Shown in pieces: positions 1 to 10,341 of a stretch of DNA of 64,000 nucleotides; position 1 is the first letter of the stretch; every line of letters starts with the position of its first letter. The DNA comes from Pseudomonas sp. RIT-PI-AD (GTDB lineage: Bacteria > Pseudomonadota > Gammaproteobacteria > Pseudomonadales > Pseudomonadaceae). The stretch lies in NCBI RefSeq assembly GCF_025642785.1, contig NZ_JANZKU010000016.1, positions 1 to 64,000 of the forward strand, in the 5' to 3' direction. The position numbers and the translations under genes were made by a program. The notes beneath the pieces are model-generated. The model saw nothing but the letters and a program-made list of their open reading frames with translations, was not told the origin of the DNA and ran no database searches.

Positions 1-625
1 CTTCCACTTTCTTCGAAATAGTCGAATGGCGTCTTTTGGCATGGCGCTCCAAGGCAGTAGCCAGGGGAGGAAACCGAACCAGCAGGAGCGCCGTCGCGAT
101 GGCGGTGTAGAGCGTCCATTCGCCCAGGTCGGAACGGACGATCCACAGCATATGCAGCAACGCGAGCCCAACGGCGGGATAGATGAGGCGATGAAGCCGC
201 TTCCAACGCTTGCCCAAGCGGCGGATGCTGAAGCGATTCGAGGTCAACGCCAGACAGAAAAGACAGGACCAAGCCAGGGCGCCGACGATGATATAAGGAC
301 GCTCGCTCAGGTCCTTCAACAGTTGACCGGTATCCAGCGCCAGCAAAAAGAACGCATAGCCCGCCACATGCAGGAAGGCATAGGCAAAGCTCCAGAGCCC
401 CAGTTGCCGACGCAGCGCTATCCAACCTCCCCATCCACTGAGCGCTCGCAACGGCGTCATCGCCAGCGTGATCAACAGGAAAATCAGCGCCGTCACACCC
501 AGGCGATCGACCAAGGTCTTGCCCGGATCGGCACCCAGACCATCGCCCAAGCCCTGATACACCCAAATCGCCAGGGGCAGGCAGGCGCCCAGAAACACCA
601 GCACTCGCAATGCGCGGTACCGCAT
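1..625 (-). CDS. msrQ: MsrQ heme-binding membrane subunit of the MsrPQ system, 3' end cut by the window
   Basis: Inner-membrane b-type heme protein (YedZ family) that passes electrons to periplasmic MsrP for repair of oxidised methionine. The reading frame begins at ATG 625 and stays open for 208 codons to the window edge without a stop, so the extreme C-terminus is missing. The translation starts [15 protein letters not shown] and shows several hydrophobic helices with histidines typical of the ferric-reductase-like transmembrane fold, for example in FAYAFLHVAGYAFF and LHRLIYPAVGLALLHML. The start overlaps the msrP stop in TGATG, so the two genes are translationally coupled. Family usual length is about 200 residues, so little is lost. 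Confidence 0.9.
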   Translation of the reverse strand, partial: MRYRALRVLVFLGACLPLAIWVYQGLGDGLGADPGKTLVDRLGVTALIFLLITLAMTPLRALSGWGGWIALRRQLGLWSFAYAFLHVAGYAFFLLALDTGQLLKDLSERPYIIVGALAWSCLFCLALTSNRFSIRRLGKRWKRLHRLIYPAVGLALLHMLWIVRSDLGEWTLYTAIATALLLVRFPPLATALERHAKRRHSTISKKVE

Positions 626-1629
626 CAATAGTTCGCCTTCAAATCCATGCCGCCGTAGAGGCTGGCGACCTCGTCGTAGCCGTTGAACAAGCGTGTCGGA
701 ATCACATTGGGTCGGAACAGGCTTCCCGGTAGCCGGCGTTCCTTGGCCTGGCTCCAGCGAGGATGATCCACCTGCGGGTTGACGTTGGCATAGAAACCGT
801 ACTCATCCGGCGCGATGCCTTCCCATGTCGTCTTGGGCCGCTCGCGAGTCAGACTGATCCGCACGATGGACTTGATGCTCTTGAAGCCGTACTTCCAAGG
901 CAGCACCAACCTCAACGGGGCCCCATTCTGGTTCGGTAGAACCCGTCCATACATGCCAACCGCCAGGAAGGCCAGCGGATGGGCCGCTTCGTCCAACCGC
1001 AGTCCTTCTACATAAGGCCAGTTCACCAAGGTGAACCCGGAACGTACCCCGGGCATCTGCTCGGGGGCGACCCGGGTCTCGAAACGCACGTAACGCGCCT
1101 GAGCGCTGGGCTCTACCTGCTTAAGCAACTCCGCAAGGGGAAACCCCAACCATGGGATCACCATCGACCAGCCCTCCACGCAGCGTAATCGGTAGATGCG
1201 CTCTTCGAGCCCATGGGGTTTCATCAGATCTTCGAGGGAATAGGTACCCGGCTTGCCCACCTCGCCATCCACGACCACTTGCCAGGGCTCGGTCTGCAAG
1301 GCTCCCGCGTTGCTCGCGGGGTCGCCCTTGTCGGTCCCGAACTCATAGAAGTTGTTGTAATGGGTGGCGTCCCGGTAGGGCGTCGTCGCCTCATCGCCCG
1401 CGGTGATAGCCTGCCACTGGGCAGAGGGAAGCTTTTCCGTGAACCATTGCGGCGCCTTTGCCGGATCGACGCCCTCATAGCGGCTGATCTCGGCCGCCGT
1501 GACGGGCAACGCCAGCCCAGCCGCCAACGCACCGCTAACGGCCATGAAGGCACGACGGGACAGGTACAGGGATTCGGGGGTAACGTCGGATTCGTGGGAA
1601 CGTGAAGCGGCGGGAATCTTGATCAGCAT
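625..1629 (-). CDS. msrP: MsrP periplasmic methionine sulfoxide reductase, molybdopterin subunit
   Basis: Catalytic subunit (YedY family, sulfite-oxidase fold) that reduces protein methionine sulfoxide in the periplasm, using electrons from MsrQ. 334 residues from ATG 1629. A twin-arginine signal is visible ([20 protein letters not shown]), which fits export of a folded molybdenum protein. The cofactor-binding cysteine is in [13 protein letters not shown] further in-frame start upstream adds only a few residues and would place the Tat motif deeper, so I chose the ATG followed by LIKIPAA. It lies 62 bases after pssA, with msrQ overlapping by one base downstream. Confidence 0.93.
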   Translation of the reverse strand: MLIKIPAASRSHESDVTPESLYLSRRAFMAVSGALAAGLALPVTAAEISRYEGVDPAKAPQWFTEKLPSAQWQAITAGDEATTPYRDATHYNNFYEFGTDKGDPASNAGALQTEPWQVVVDGEVGKPGTYSLEDLMKPHGLEERIYRLRCVEGWSMVIPWLGFPLAELLKQVEPSAQARYVRFETRVAPEQMPGVRSGFTLVNWPYVEGLRLDEAAHPLAFLAVGMYGRVLPNQNGAPLRLVLPWKYGFKSIKSIVRISLTRERPKTTWEGIAPDEYGFYANVNPQVDHPRWSQAKERRLPGSLFRPNVIPTRLFNGYDEVASLYGGMDLKANY

Positions 1630-1691
1630 GGCGGGCTCCGCACTGGACACCGGGGATGGCCAGTAGACTGCGGAGCCCGGCAGAAATTACA

Positions 1692-2507
1692 TCACTCGAC
1701 CTGCTTGCGCCGACGCAATTGCAACAAATACTGCACCGGCCCGGACGCCGCATAGGCGAGGAAGATCAGCAGCAGGATGCGCGGCGGGTCGCTGAAGATC
1801 ACCGCGAACGCCAGGACCACGATCAGGATCGCGACGAAGGGCACCCGGCCTTTCATGTCCAGGTCCTTGAAGCTGTAGTACTTGATGTTGCTGACCATCA
1901 GCGTACCGGCACCAGCGACCAGCAGCGCGACGAGGAACGACATGTTCGATCCCTTGATGCCGAAGTCGCTGAAGGCCCACACCGTACCCGCCACCACACC
2001 GGCCGCGGCCGGGCTGGCGAGGCCGATGAAGTACCGCTTGTCGACCTTGCCGATCTGCGTATTGAAGCGCGCGAGCCGCAACGCGGCGCCTGCGACATAG
2101 ATGAAGGCCACGGCCAGGCCCACGCTGCTCAGACTGACCAGCGCCCACTCGAACGCCAGTAGAGCCGGGGCGACGCCGAAGGCCACCATGTCGGACAGGG
2201 AATCGTATTCCGCCCCGAAGGCGCTCTGTGTGTTGGTCAGGCGCGCGACGCGACCGTCCAGGCTATCCAGCACCATGGCGACGAAAATGGTCGCGGCGGC
2301 CACGGAGAAGTTGCCGCTCATGGCGTTGATGATGGAATAGAAGCCAGCGAACAGGTTGGCGGTGGTGAAGAGATTGGGCAACAGATAGATGCCGCGATGG
2401 CGGACCTTGCGACCTTCGTCGTCATGTCCTTCCTCGACATGCTCGTCGATCGGCAACAGGCTTTCGGCATCGGCCGCCTGGTTGGACTCCTCGGGACGTT
2501 CGTTCAT
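1692..2507 (-). CDS. pssA: CDP-diacylglycerol--serine O-phosphatidyltransferase
   Basis: Makes phosphatidylserine from CDP-diacylglycerol and serine, the committed step to phosphatidylethanolamine, in the inner membrane. 271 residues. The CDP-alcohol phosphotransferase signature DG-x2-AR-x8-G-x3-D-x3-D is complete (DGRVAR, then G, D and D in FGAEYDSLSD). The first ~40 residues are acidic and soluble, and multiple hydrophobic helices follow from YLLPNLFTTANLFAG onward. A TTG two codons upstream is possible, but ATG 2507 is preferred. It lies downstream of ilvC, separated by a strong terminator, so it probably has its own promoter in the 149-base gap. Confidence 0.94.
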   Translation of the reverse strand: MNERPEESNQAADAESLLPIDEHVEEGHDDEGRKVRHRGIYLLPNLFTTANLFAGFYSIINAMSGNFSVAAATIFVAMVLDSLDGRVARLTNTQSAFGAEYDSLSDMVAFGVAPALLAFEWALVSLSSVGLAVAFIYVAGAALRLARFNTQIGKVDKRYFIGLASPAAAGVVAGTVWAFSDFGIKGSNMSFLVALLVAGAGTLMVSNIKYYSFKDLDMKGRVPFVAILIVVLAFAVIFSDPPRILLLIFLAYAASGPVQYLLQLRRRKQVE

Positions 2508-2612
2508 GAACAATACCTTGCAACGGGTTTGGTTAGGGTTACGACAGGCATCACCGGCTCGGGTTCGAGCTCTGATGCCCTGGCTTTATACCAGATGCCC
2601 TTTCCGGAAATG

Positions 2613-2638
2613 AAAAAACGCGGCCGGGGCCGCGTTTT
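2613..2638 (-). terminator. Rho-independent terminator after ilvC
   Basis: The self-complementary stem ACGCGGCC/GGCCGCGT (2618-2635) is flanked by A-run and T-run, giving a GC stem followed by six T on the minus strand. It sits 19 bases beyond the ilvC stop and ends the ilvIHC transcript. Confidence 0.9.
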
Positions 2639-2656
2639 CTCAGGTGACCGCCGGAC

Positions 2657-3682
<1,026 letters not shown>

Positions 3683-3720
3683 CTATTTTCTTGGCCTGAG
3701 CCGGCCATTCGCTAATGCGT

Positions 3721-4212
3721 TCAAATGCTGAGTACTTTGTCGCCCCGGGCGATGCCGGTGACGCCGCTGCGTACGGTTTCCAGGATAGAGGCGGTGCCGA
3801 CGGCCTGGATGAAACTGTCCAGCTTGTCGCTGGTACCGGCCAACTGGATGGTGTAGACGCTGCTGGTCACGTCGACGATCTGCCCGCGGAAGATGTCGGT
3901 GGTGCGTTTGACCTCGGCACGTTGGGCGCCGGTGGCCTTGACCTTCACCAGCATCAGCTCGCGCTCGATGTGCGCGCTTTCCGACAGGTCGACCAGCTTG
4001 ACCACCTCGATCAGCTTGTTGAGGTTCTTGGTGATCTGCTCGATCACTTCGTCCTGGCCGGCGGTGGTCAGGGTCAGGCGCGACAGGGACGGGTCCTCGG
4101 TCGGCGCGACGGTCAGGCTTTCGATGTTGTAGTTGCGCTGGGAGAACAACCCGACCACGCGCGAAAGCGCGCCCGGTTCGTTTTCGAGCAACAGGGAAAT
4201 GATATGGCGCAT
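3721..4212 (-). CDS. ilvH: Acetolactate synthase III small (regulatory) subunit
   Basis: 163 residues. The N-terminal ACT domain (MRHIISLLLENEPGALSRVV) binds valine and gives feedback inhibition of the IlvI catalytic subunit, and the C-terminal half is the second ferredoxin-like domain that activates catalysis. The start lies one base after the ilvI stop, as expected for a co-translated holoenzyme pair. Confidence 0.97.
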   Translation of the reverse strand: MRHIISLLLENEPGALSRVVGLFSQRNYNIESLTVAPTEDPSLSRLTLTTAGQDEVIEQITKNLNKLIEVVKLVDLSESAHIERELMLVKVKATGAQRAEVKRTTDIFRGQIVDVTSSVYTIQLAGTSDKLDSFIQAVGTASILETVRSGVTGIARGDKVLSI

Positions 4213-4213
4213 G

Positions 4214-5938
4214 TCAGGTCCGCTCCGTCTTGCTCAGCCACATGTCGCGCATGGCGCCGTCTCTGATCTGCATCGGATAGACGTGCTCGCTGTCGTCCAC
4301 CTTGATGTCGAGGAACACCAGGCGATCCTTGAGGGCAAAGGCTTCCTCCAGCTTCGGCTTGAGGTCCTTGAGCTCGGTGATGCGCATGCCGACGTGGCCG
4401 TAGGCCTCGGCCAGCTTGACGAAGTCCGGCAGCGATTCCATGTAGGAGTGCGAGTAGCGGCTGCTGTACTGCATGTCCTGCCACTGCCGCACCATGCCCA
4501 AGGCGCCGTTGTTGAGGTTGACGATCTTCACCGGCAGGTCGTACTGCAGGCAGGTGGACAGTTCCTGGATGTTCATCTGGATGCTGCCTTCACCGGTCAC
4601 GCAGGCGACTTCGGCTTCGGGGAAGCTGAGCTTGACGCCCATCGCCGCCGGGAAACCGAACCCCATGGTGCCGAGCCCGCCGGAGTTGATCCAGCGATTG
4701 GGCTTGTTGAAGCGGTAGTACTGCGCCGCGAACATCTGATGCTGACCCACGTCGGAGGTCACGTAGGCGTCGCCCCGGGTGACTTCCCAGAGCGTCTCGA
4801 TCACCGTCTGCGGCTTGATGATGCTGCCGTCGCCCTTGTCGTAGGGGAAGGTGCCGCGGCTCTCGCGCCATTCCTCGATCTGCTTCCACCAAGTGGCGAC
4901 GTTCTCCGGATTGGGCTTCTCGCCCATGTCCTTGAGGATCGCGACCATCTCGGTGAGCACGCTGTCCACCGGACCGACGATCGGGATGTCCGCCTTGATG
5001 GTCTTGGAGATCGAGGCGGGATCGATGTCGATATGGATGATCTTGGCGTGGGGGCAGAACTTGCTCGCCCCGTTGATCACCCGGTCGTCGAAGCGCGCGC
5101 CGACCGCCAGGATCACGTCCGCGTGATGCATCGCCAGGTTGGCGGTGTAGCTACCGTGCATGCCGAGCATGCCGAGGAACTGGCGATCGCCACCGGGATA
5201 GCCGCCGAGGCCCATCAGGGTGTTGGTCACCGGTAGCTCGAGCATCTGCGCCAGCTCGGTGAGCGGCGCCGAGGCATTGCCCATGATCACGCCGCCACCC
5301 GAATAAAGGATGGGCCGTTGGGCCGCCAGGAGCATTTCCGCCGCCTTGCGGATCTGCCCGGAGTGCCCGCGTACCGCCGGACTGTAGGAGCGCAGCTTGA
5401 CCTTCTTCGGATAGGCGTATTCGAACTTCTGGCTCGGATCGCCCATGTCCTTGGGAATGTCCACCACGACCGGGCCCGGGCGGCCGGACTGGGCCAGGTA
5501 GAAGGCTTTCTTGATCACTTCGGGGATTTCCGAAGGATGCTTGATGATGAAACTGTGTTTCACGATGGGCCGGGAGATGCCGACCATGTCGGTTTCCTGG
5601 AAGGCATCGGTGCCGACCATGTTGCTCGGCACCTGGCCGGACAACACCACCATCGGGATCGAATCCATGTAGGCGGTGGCGATGCCGGTGATGGCATTGG
5701 TCGCACCGGGGCCGGAGGTCACCAGGACCACGCCGGGCTTACCGGTGGCGCGCGCGTAACCGTCGGCCATGTGGGTAGCGGCCTGTTCATGACGCACCAG
5801 GATGTGGGTGACGTCGTTTTCCTTGAACAAGGCATCGTAGATATGCAGGAGGGCACCGCCCGGGTACCCGTAGATGTACTTAACGCCCTCGTCACGCAAT
5901 GAGCGGACGACCATCTCAGCGCCGGATAAAAGCTCCAC
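4214..5938 (-). CDS. ilvI: Acetolactate synthase III large (catalytic) subunit
   Basis: Thiamine-diphosphate enzyme that makes acetolactate and acetohydroxybutyrate, first common step of valine, leucine and isoleucine synthesis. 574 residues from GTG 5938. An AGAGGTGA ribosome site lies a few bases upstream and includes another in-frame GTG (5947), which I reject as the start. The PYR domain glutamate is in [13 protein letters not shown]. The ThDP/metal motif reads GEGS...NLNN, where many relatives have GDGS. FAD-binding middle domain and C-terminal PP domain are full length. A leader of about 260 bases precedes it. Confidence 0.96.
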   Translation of the reverse strand: MELLSGAEMVVRSLRDEGVKYIYGYPGGALLHIYDALFKENDVTHILVRHEQAATHMADGYARATGKPGVVLVTSGPGATNAITGIATAYMDSIPMVVLSGQVPSNMVGTDAFQETDMVGISRPIVKHSFIIKHPSEIPEVIKKAFYLAQSGRPGPVVVDIPKDMGDPSQKFEYAYPKKVKLRSYSPAVRGHSGQIRKAAEMLLAAQRPILYSGGGVIMGNASAPLTELAQMLELPVTNTLMGLGGYPGGDRQFLGMLGMHGSYTANLAMHHADVILAVGARFDDRVINGASKFCPHAKIIHIDIDPASISKTIKADIPIVGPVDSVLTEMVAILKDMGEKPNPENVATWWKQIEEWRESRGTFPYDKGDGSIIKPQTVIETLWEVTRGDAYVTSDVGQHQMFAAQYYRFNKPNRWINSGGLGTMGFGFPAAMGVKLSFPEAEVACVTGEGSIQMNIQELSTCLQYDLPVKIVNLNNGALGMVRQWQDMQYSSRYSHSYMESLPDFVKLAEAYGHVGMRITELKDLKPKLEEAFALKDRLVFLDIKVDDSEHVYPMQIRDGAMRDMWLSKTERT

Positions 5939-6236
5939 GTTGTTCACCTCTAAAACGCCGGAACACCGTCCAAGGCTGGACGGATGTCGAAGTAGGTTAC
6001 TGCCGAGCAGAGAGCATGAGCGACGTGTGGTCGCCGACTACGTCAGCTACTGACTGAGCAAGTATTGGGAACACCCCAAGTGTTGCGGGGCTTCCCACCC
6101 AGCGCGAGGTAACGCGGTACGGGTAAAAGCAGGTCGGCGCGGGTGTGCACCTCATGGTCTGCTGAGAGAAGCCGGCTTGCGGCCAGCCCACTACAGCGAG
6201 CCTTGGATTGTTCGGAATAGACAACGGCAAGTCAAG
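5939..6236 (-). promoter_or_regulatory. ilvIHC promoter and long untranslated leader
   Basis: On the minus strand a candidate promoter TTGACT (6230-6235), 17-base spacer, AACAAT (6207-6212) lies about 270 bases before the ilvI start. The transcribed leader contains a small open frame beginning MRCTPAPTCF and ending SLMLSARQ, and an inverted repeat CCGTCCA/TGGACGG (5966-5983) close to the ribosome site. This layout would suit attenuation, but the small frame has only scattered Leu/Val/Ile codons and the hairpin has no clean T-run. No gene is otherwise seen between ilvI and 6347. Confidence 0.4.
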
Positions 6237-6346
6237 TCATCCGTTTGCATTCTTCACTGCGCGGCTGTGACGCGGCGCAGGATGACGCGGCGTCGGTTTT
6301 GGTTATAGTAACGGGCAGTTCCGCAGCAACTCACAAAGGAAACAGC

Positions 6347-6793
6347 ATGCGTCGCATGATTCTAACGAGCAGCCTGCTACTCGCCTTGAGCGGCACCGCG
6401 ATGGCCGCGCAGGTATACAAGTGGGTGGATGCTCAGGGCATCACTCATTTCGGCGCGCAACCGCCGGAGGGCCAGGAGACCAAGGCGATCAGCACCACCG
6501 TCGCGCCGCCTCCGAAAGGCACTTCGCCCGCGAAGCCGGCCATTACCGCCCCGACCACGGGTCAGCCCGACGCCGAACAGGAGGCGATCAACGAAAAGGT
6601 CAAGCAGGAAGTGGCCGTTCAGGAAGCCAAACGCAAGAAGTTCTGCGAGGACTCGCGTACGAACGTCGCCCAGCTACAGAACAACCCGCGAGTGCGTGAG
6701 AAGGTCGACGGCGAGTTGCGCCGCCTGACCGAAGAAGAGCGCCAGTCACGCATTGTCGAACTGCAGAAAAGCATCGGCGAGAACTGCCTCTAA
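6347..6793 (+). CDS. DUF4124 domain secreted protein
   Basis: 148 residues. A signal peptide (MRRMILTSSLLLALSGTAMA) precedes the short DUF4124 motif AQVYKWVDAQGITHFGAQPP. A Pro/Ala/Thr-rich linker and a charged helical C-terminal half with two cysteines follow. It is predicted periplasmic; function is unknown. An AAAGGAAA ribosome site lies just before the chosen ATG, and longer in-frame starts would hide the signal peptide. TATAGT at 6304-6309 is a plausible -10. It is divergent from ilvI and convergent with the YqcC gene. Confidence 0.8.
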   Translation: MRRMILTSSLLLALSGTAMAAQVYKWVDAQGITHFGAQPPEGQETKAISTTVAPPPKGTSPAKPAITAPTTGQPDAEQEAINEKVKQEVAVQEAKRKKFCEDSRTNVAQLQNNPRVREKVDGELRRLTEEERQSRIVELQKSIGENCL

Positions 6794-6816
6794 GGGGACC
6801 GTCGCCTGGCGCGGCG

Positions 6817-7149
6817 TCAGTCCGCGCCGCCGATCAACCGATCGAAGACACCCAACGCCGTCAGCAGCCCCCGCGCCTGCGTGGCGCGCTCCCGATACGC
6901 CACTTCCGCCATCGGCCGGATGCCCGAAGCCCTGGGCAGCTCGGCGCCCTCTTCGAGGATGAGCTTCATCCGCGGCAGGAAGATCCACTGCAACCATTCC
7001 TCGAACGCCAGCGTATCCACGCAGAACGGTGCCTGACTGGAAAGCGCTTCCTGGCTCGGCGAACGCTCCGACCACCATCCTTGCATGCGCAGCTCGCGCT
7101 CGATGGAAAGGAGTTGGTCGGCCACGGCCGGGAAGCGCTCGTCCATCAT
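6817..7149 (-). CDS. YqcC family (DUF446) small protein
   Basis: About 110 residues, resembling E. coli YqcC: SIERELRMQGWW, FEEWLQWIFLPRMKLILE and the helical bundle character. No biochemical role is known to me. Its start region is GTG-ATG-ATG and the exact codon is unclear. The ATG at 7149 overlaps the lpoP stop in TGATG, which points to translation coupled to lpoP and mrcB. In Pseudomonas relatives the same trio mrcB-lpoP-yqcC is kept (from memory). Confidence 0.82.
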   Translation of the reverse strand: MMDERFPAVADQLLSIERELRMQGWWSERSPSQEALSSQAPFCVDTLAFEEWLQWIFLPRMKLILEEGAELPRASGIRPMAEVAYRERATQARGLLTALGVFDRLIGGAD

Positions 7150-7889
7150 CACAGGGTCACGCGGGCCTTTTCACGCGCCTGCGCCGCGCCGGCGGCGTCG
7201 CCACGGCGTTCCCGCGCCTGGGCGATCAGTCCCCACAGGCTGGCCTGCAGGGCGGGGCGACCGTTGGCGTAGGTCAGACCGCGCTGGGCGAATTGCTCGG
7301 CCTGCTCGGCATCGCCCTGGGCCAGGCGGACCTCGGCCAACCGATAGAGCACCTGCGGCTCCCGCGGAGCGATCCGTTGCGCGCGTTCCAGGCTGGAGGA
7401 GGCGCCGTTCAGATCACCGCCGCCCTGCTGCTGTTGCGCGGTGGTCAGGAGAGCCAGGACCGGCCCATCCAATTGCTCGTCCGCCGCCAGTGCGCCGCCG
7501 CCATTGGCGGGTATGCCGCTGGGGGAGGCCGGAGCCGGCGCGCTGTAGCTGCCGGACGACATCGGGCTGGTGACCGGTCCTGGCGTGATCGGCGCGCTGC
7601 TGATGGGCGCACTGGCCGCGGCGGGATAGGCCTGGATGGGCGCGGACGAAGCGCCGGCTCCACCAGGCACCATGACCACCACGCCGGAATCGTCGTTTTG
7701 CGGGACGCTGGCCGCCGCGCGGGGCGCCGCGACGGGGGCCGGCGCACGGTAACCGCCGCTGTTGGCGAGCGGCTCTTCGTTGGAAAGAGGCGCCCCGGAG
7801 TCCACCACCGGAATAGCGCCGCGCTGCGGAGTCGAACAACCGGCGAGCATCACCGATGCCGCCAGAACAGATAGCCACCACTTGTTCAC
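7149..7889 (-). CDS. lpoP: LpoP-like outer-membrane lipoprotein activator of PBP1b, TPR protein
   Basis: 246 residues from GTG. The lipobox is LAGC after a short hydrophobic leader, with S following the cysteine, which fits outer-membrane sorting. A long Pro/Ala/Ser-rich disordered stretch of about 110 residues follows, long enough to cross the periplasm, and then tetratricopeptide-like helices (SSSLERAQRIAPREPQVLYR, VRLAQGDAEQAEQFAQRGL). In P. aeruginosa the TPR lipoprotein encoded next to ponB/mrcB was identified as LpoP, the activator of PBP1b. The assignment here rests on that neighbourhood, the lipobox and the TPRs. It starts 16 bases after the mrcB stop. Confidence 0.82.
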   Translation of the reverse strand: MNKWWLSVLAASVMLAGCSTPQRGAIPVVDSGAPLSNEEPLANSGGYRAPAPVAAPRAAASVPQNDDSGVVVMVPGGAGASSAPIQAYPAAASAPISSAPITPGPVTSPMSSGSYSAPAPASPSGIPANGGGALAADEQLDGPVLALLTTAQQQQGGGDLNGASSSLERAQRIAPREPQVLYRLAEVRLAQGDAEQAEQFAQRGLTYANGRPALQASLWGLIAQARERRGDAAGAAQAREKARVTL

Positions 7890-7905
7890 GTAAGACCCTC
7901 TTCGC

Positions 7906-10224
7906 TCAGTTCATCCACCCGCGGACCCAGTCCATCACCGAATCCGCCGGCGTATCGCCGCCACAGGCAGGGCCCGGGGCGGGTTCGCTGCCGCGAATAT
8001 ACGGCATCTGCACGGCGTTCGGACAACCGGCCGCCGATCCCTGGCCGGTACCCGCGTCGATCCAGGCCTGGGTGACGTTGTTCGGCAATGGCATGTCCAG
8101 TGGCAGCGGATCGGCCTTGCGCATGAAGCCGGTCCAGACCTGCAAGGCACCGGTGGCGCCGGTAAAGGGCGTCTTGCCGTTATCGTCGCGGCCCAGCCAG
8201 ACCACCGCCAGGAGATCCTGGCTGAAGCCGGCGAACCAGCTGTCGCGGGAGTCGTTGCTGGTCCCGGTCTTGCCCGCCAAGGTGAGGCTGGACGGTAGCT
8301 GGCTGTAGACCGAGCGGCCCGTGCCTTCGCGCATGACTCGCTGCATGGCGTTCTGCACCAGGTAGATGGCGCCCGGGTCGAAGCGTTGCTCGATCTGGAA
8401 CGGATAGCGCTTGAGCGGCTGGCCCTCGGCGGTCAACACGCTACGGATGCCCCGCAACGGCGTATTGAAGCCACCGCTGGCCAGGGTCTGGTACATGGTG
8501 GCCACTTCGATCGGGCTAAGGGCGCCGGCGCCCAGCAGCATCGAAGGGAAGGCCGGCCAATCGCGGGACACACCGAGGCGTTCCAGGGTCTTCAGCACGT
8601 TCGGCACGCCCAGTTCCAGGCCGAGCTTGGCGGTGGACAGGTTGTAGGAGTTGGCCAGCCCCTGGTAGAGGTAAATGGTGCCGTGAGCCTTGCGGTCGTA
8701 GTTCTGCGGCTTCCAGATCTGACCGTCCTGGCCCTTCACCGAGAAAGGTTCGTCGGCCAGCCAGCTGGTGAGGGTGTACTGGCTCGGCCGTTCGAGCGCG
8801 GTCAGGTATACCGCCGGCTTGATCAACGAGCCGATCGGCCGCACCGCGTCGAGCGCCCGATTGAAGCCGGCGAAACGCGGCTGGCGGCTGCCGATCAGCG
8901 CCTGCACCTCGCCGGTCTCCGGATTGCTCACCACCATGGCCGCCTCGACGTCCTCGGCCCCTTTGCGGCCACCGAGGCGCTTGAGGGTTTCGCTCAGGGC
9001 GCTTTCCGATTTCAGCTGCAGGATGGGATCGAAGCTGGTGAAAATGCGCAGGCCTTCCTCGGTGAGGTCTTCATCGCGGTAATCCTGGCGCAACTGGCGC
9101 TTGACCAGGTCGAGGAAGCCGGGGAAAGAGCTGTCGGCGAGGCTTCCGCGCTGGGTGACGCCCAGCGGCTTCTGCTTGGCCGCCGCCGCCTCGTCGGCGC
9201 TGACGACGCCCCGCTCGACCAGCACGTCCAAGACCAGGTTGCGCCGCTCCAGGGCACGCTCCCGATAACGCCGCGGGTTATAGAAGGTGGGCCCCTTGAC
9301 CATGCCCACCAGCAAGGCGACCTGATGCAATTTCAACTCGGGCAGGGGCTGGCTGAAGAAATACTGGCTGGCCAGGCCGAACCCGTGCACGGCCCGCTGG
9401 CCATCCTGGCCGAGGAACACCTCGTTGAGATAGGCTTCGAGGATTTCCCGCTTGTCGTAGTGCAGCTCCAGCAGCATCGCCATCATGGCCTCGGTGGCCT
9501 TGCGGGTGATGCTGCGCTCATTGGTCAGGAAGAAGTTCTTCACCAGCTGCTGGGTCAGGGTGCTGCCGCCCTGGCGCAGTTGTCCGGCGGTGGCGTTGAT
9601 CCAGAAAGCACGGGCGATGGACTTGGGCGAGACGCCGTGATGGTGGTAGAACTCGCGGTCCTCCACCGCCACCAGGGTCTCCAGCAGGTAGGGCGGCGCC
9701 TGATCCAGCTTGATCAGGATGCGATCCTCATGGTGCGCCGGATACAGGCCGCCGATCAGCAGGGGTTCCAACCGGGCCACCGCCAGGTCCGCGCCATTGC
9801 CCTTGGTCAGGCCGGCCACGTAGCTGCCGGAGAAGCGAACCCGCACCGGCTGCGCCGGTTCCGCGCCCTCGTAGAATTGAAAGCCACGGGTATGCAGGTC
9901 GACGGTGTTTCCGGATACCGCCACCGCGCCAGGACCGGTCACCGAACCCTCGCGCCGATAACCCAGGGCGTCGAGTTCGACGAGGAAATCCTCCTTGCTC
10001 AACTTCAGGCCGCTGAACAACTCCAGCGGGCGCGCATACACCTTCGCCGGGATGGTCCAGCGCCGGCCGGAAAATTTTTCCTGGACCACGGCGTCCAGGT
10101 AAACGGCGAAACCCGCCAGGACGACCAACCCCACCAAGGCGAGTTTCAACCCCCAGGCGAGCCAGGGTCGTGTGCGGGAAGAGGAACGTTTGGAAGGGGT
10201 GCGGGAAGATCGGGAGCGAGTCAT
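7906..10224 (-). CDS. mrcB: Penicillin-binding protein 1B, bifunctional peptidoglycan synthase
   Basis: 772 residues. A basic cytoplasmic tail (MTRSRSSRTPSKRSSSRTR) is followed by one membrane anchor (about 27-48), a UB2H-type region, a GT51 glycosyltransferase (EDREFYHHHGV, GGSTLTQQLVKN) and a transpeptidase domain. The transpeptidase has SLIK (active serine in RPIGSLIKPA), SYN, and KTG (AGKTGTSND). It polymerises and crosslinks murein. It forms an operon with lpoP and yqcC. The length matches PBP1b rather than PBP1a. Confidence 0.96.
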   Translation of the reverse strand: MTRSRSSRTPSKRSSSRTRPWLAWGLKLALVGLVVLAGFAVYLDAVVQEKFSGRRWTIPAKVYARPLELFSGLKLSKEDFLVELDALGYRREGSVTGPGAVAVSGNTVDLHTRGFQFYEGAEPAQPVRVRFSGSYVAGLTKGNGADLAVARLEPLLIGGLYPAHHEDRILIKLDQAPPYLLETLVAVEDREFYHHHGVSPKSIARAFWINATAGQLRQGGSTLTQQLVKNFFLTNERSITRKATEAMMAMLLELHYDKREILEAYLNEVFLGQDGQRAVHGFGLASQYFFSQPLPELKLHQVALLVGMVKGPTFYNPRRYRERALERRNLVLDVLVERGVVSADEAAAAKQKPLGVTQRGSLADSSFPGFLDLVKRQLRQDYRDEDLTEEGLRIFTSFDPILQLKSESALSETLKRLGGRKGAEDVEAAMVVSNPETGEVQALIGSRQPRFAGFNRALDAVRPIGSLIKPAVYLTALERPSQYTLTSWLADEPFSVKGQDGQIWKPQNYDRKAHGTIYLYQGLANSYNLSTAKLGLELGVPNVLKTLERLGVSRDWPAFPSMLLGAGALSPIEVATMYQTLASGGFNTPLRGIRSVLTAEGQPLKRYPFQIEQRFDPGAIYLVQNAMQRVMREGTGRSVYSQLPSSLTLAGKTGTSNDSRDSWFAGFSQDLLAVVWLGRDDNGKTPFTGATGALQVWTGFMRKADPLPLDMPLPNNVTQAWIDAGTGQGSAAGCPNAVQMPYIRGSEPAPGPACGGDTPADSVMDWVRGWMN

Positions 10225-10341
10225 GGCGCGGCATTATACGCACTTTGCCAGTGCTCGACAGGCGGCCCTGGAGCAGTTTGCAGTGTCGCGCCCAGCGGCC
10301 ATAATGCGGGCTTCAACTCAGCCCAGACGCAAGGATTGACT

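Noticed and set aside
8386-10341. Very long plus-strand open frame running antisense to mrcB and in phase into the kinase-fusion gene
   Set aside because: Its upstream part is the antisense of a clear PBP1b and has Gln/Gly/Ala-rich composition with no domain, an effect of high GC. Only the part from 10342 has family motifs and a ribosome site.
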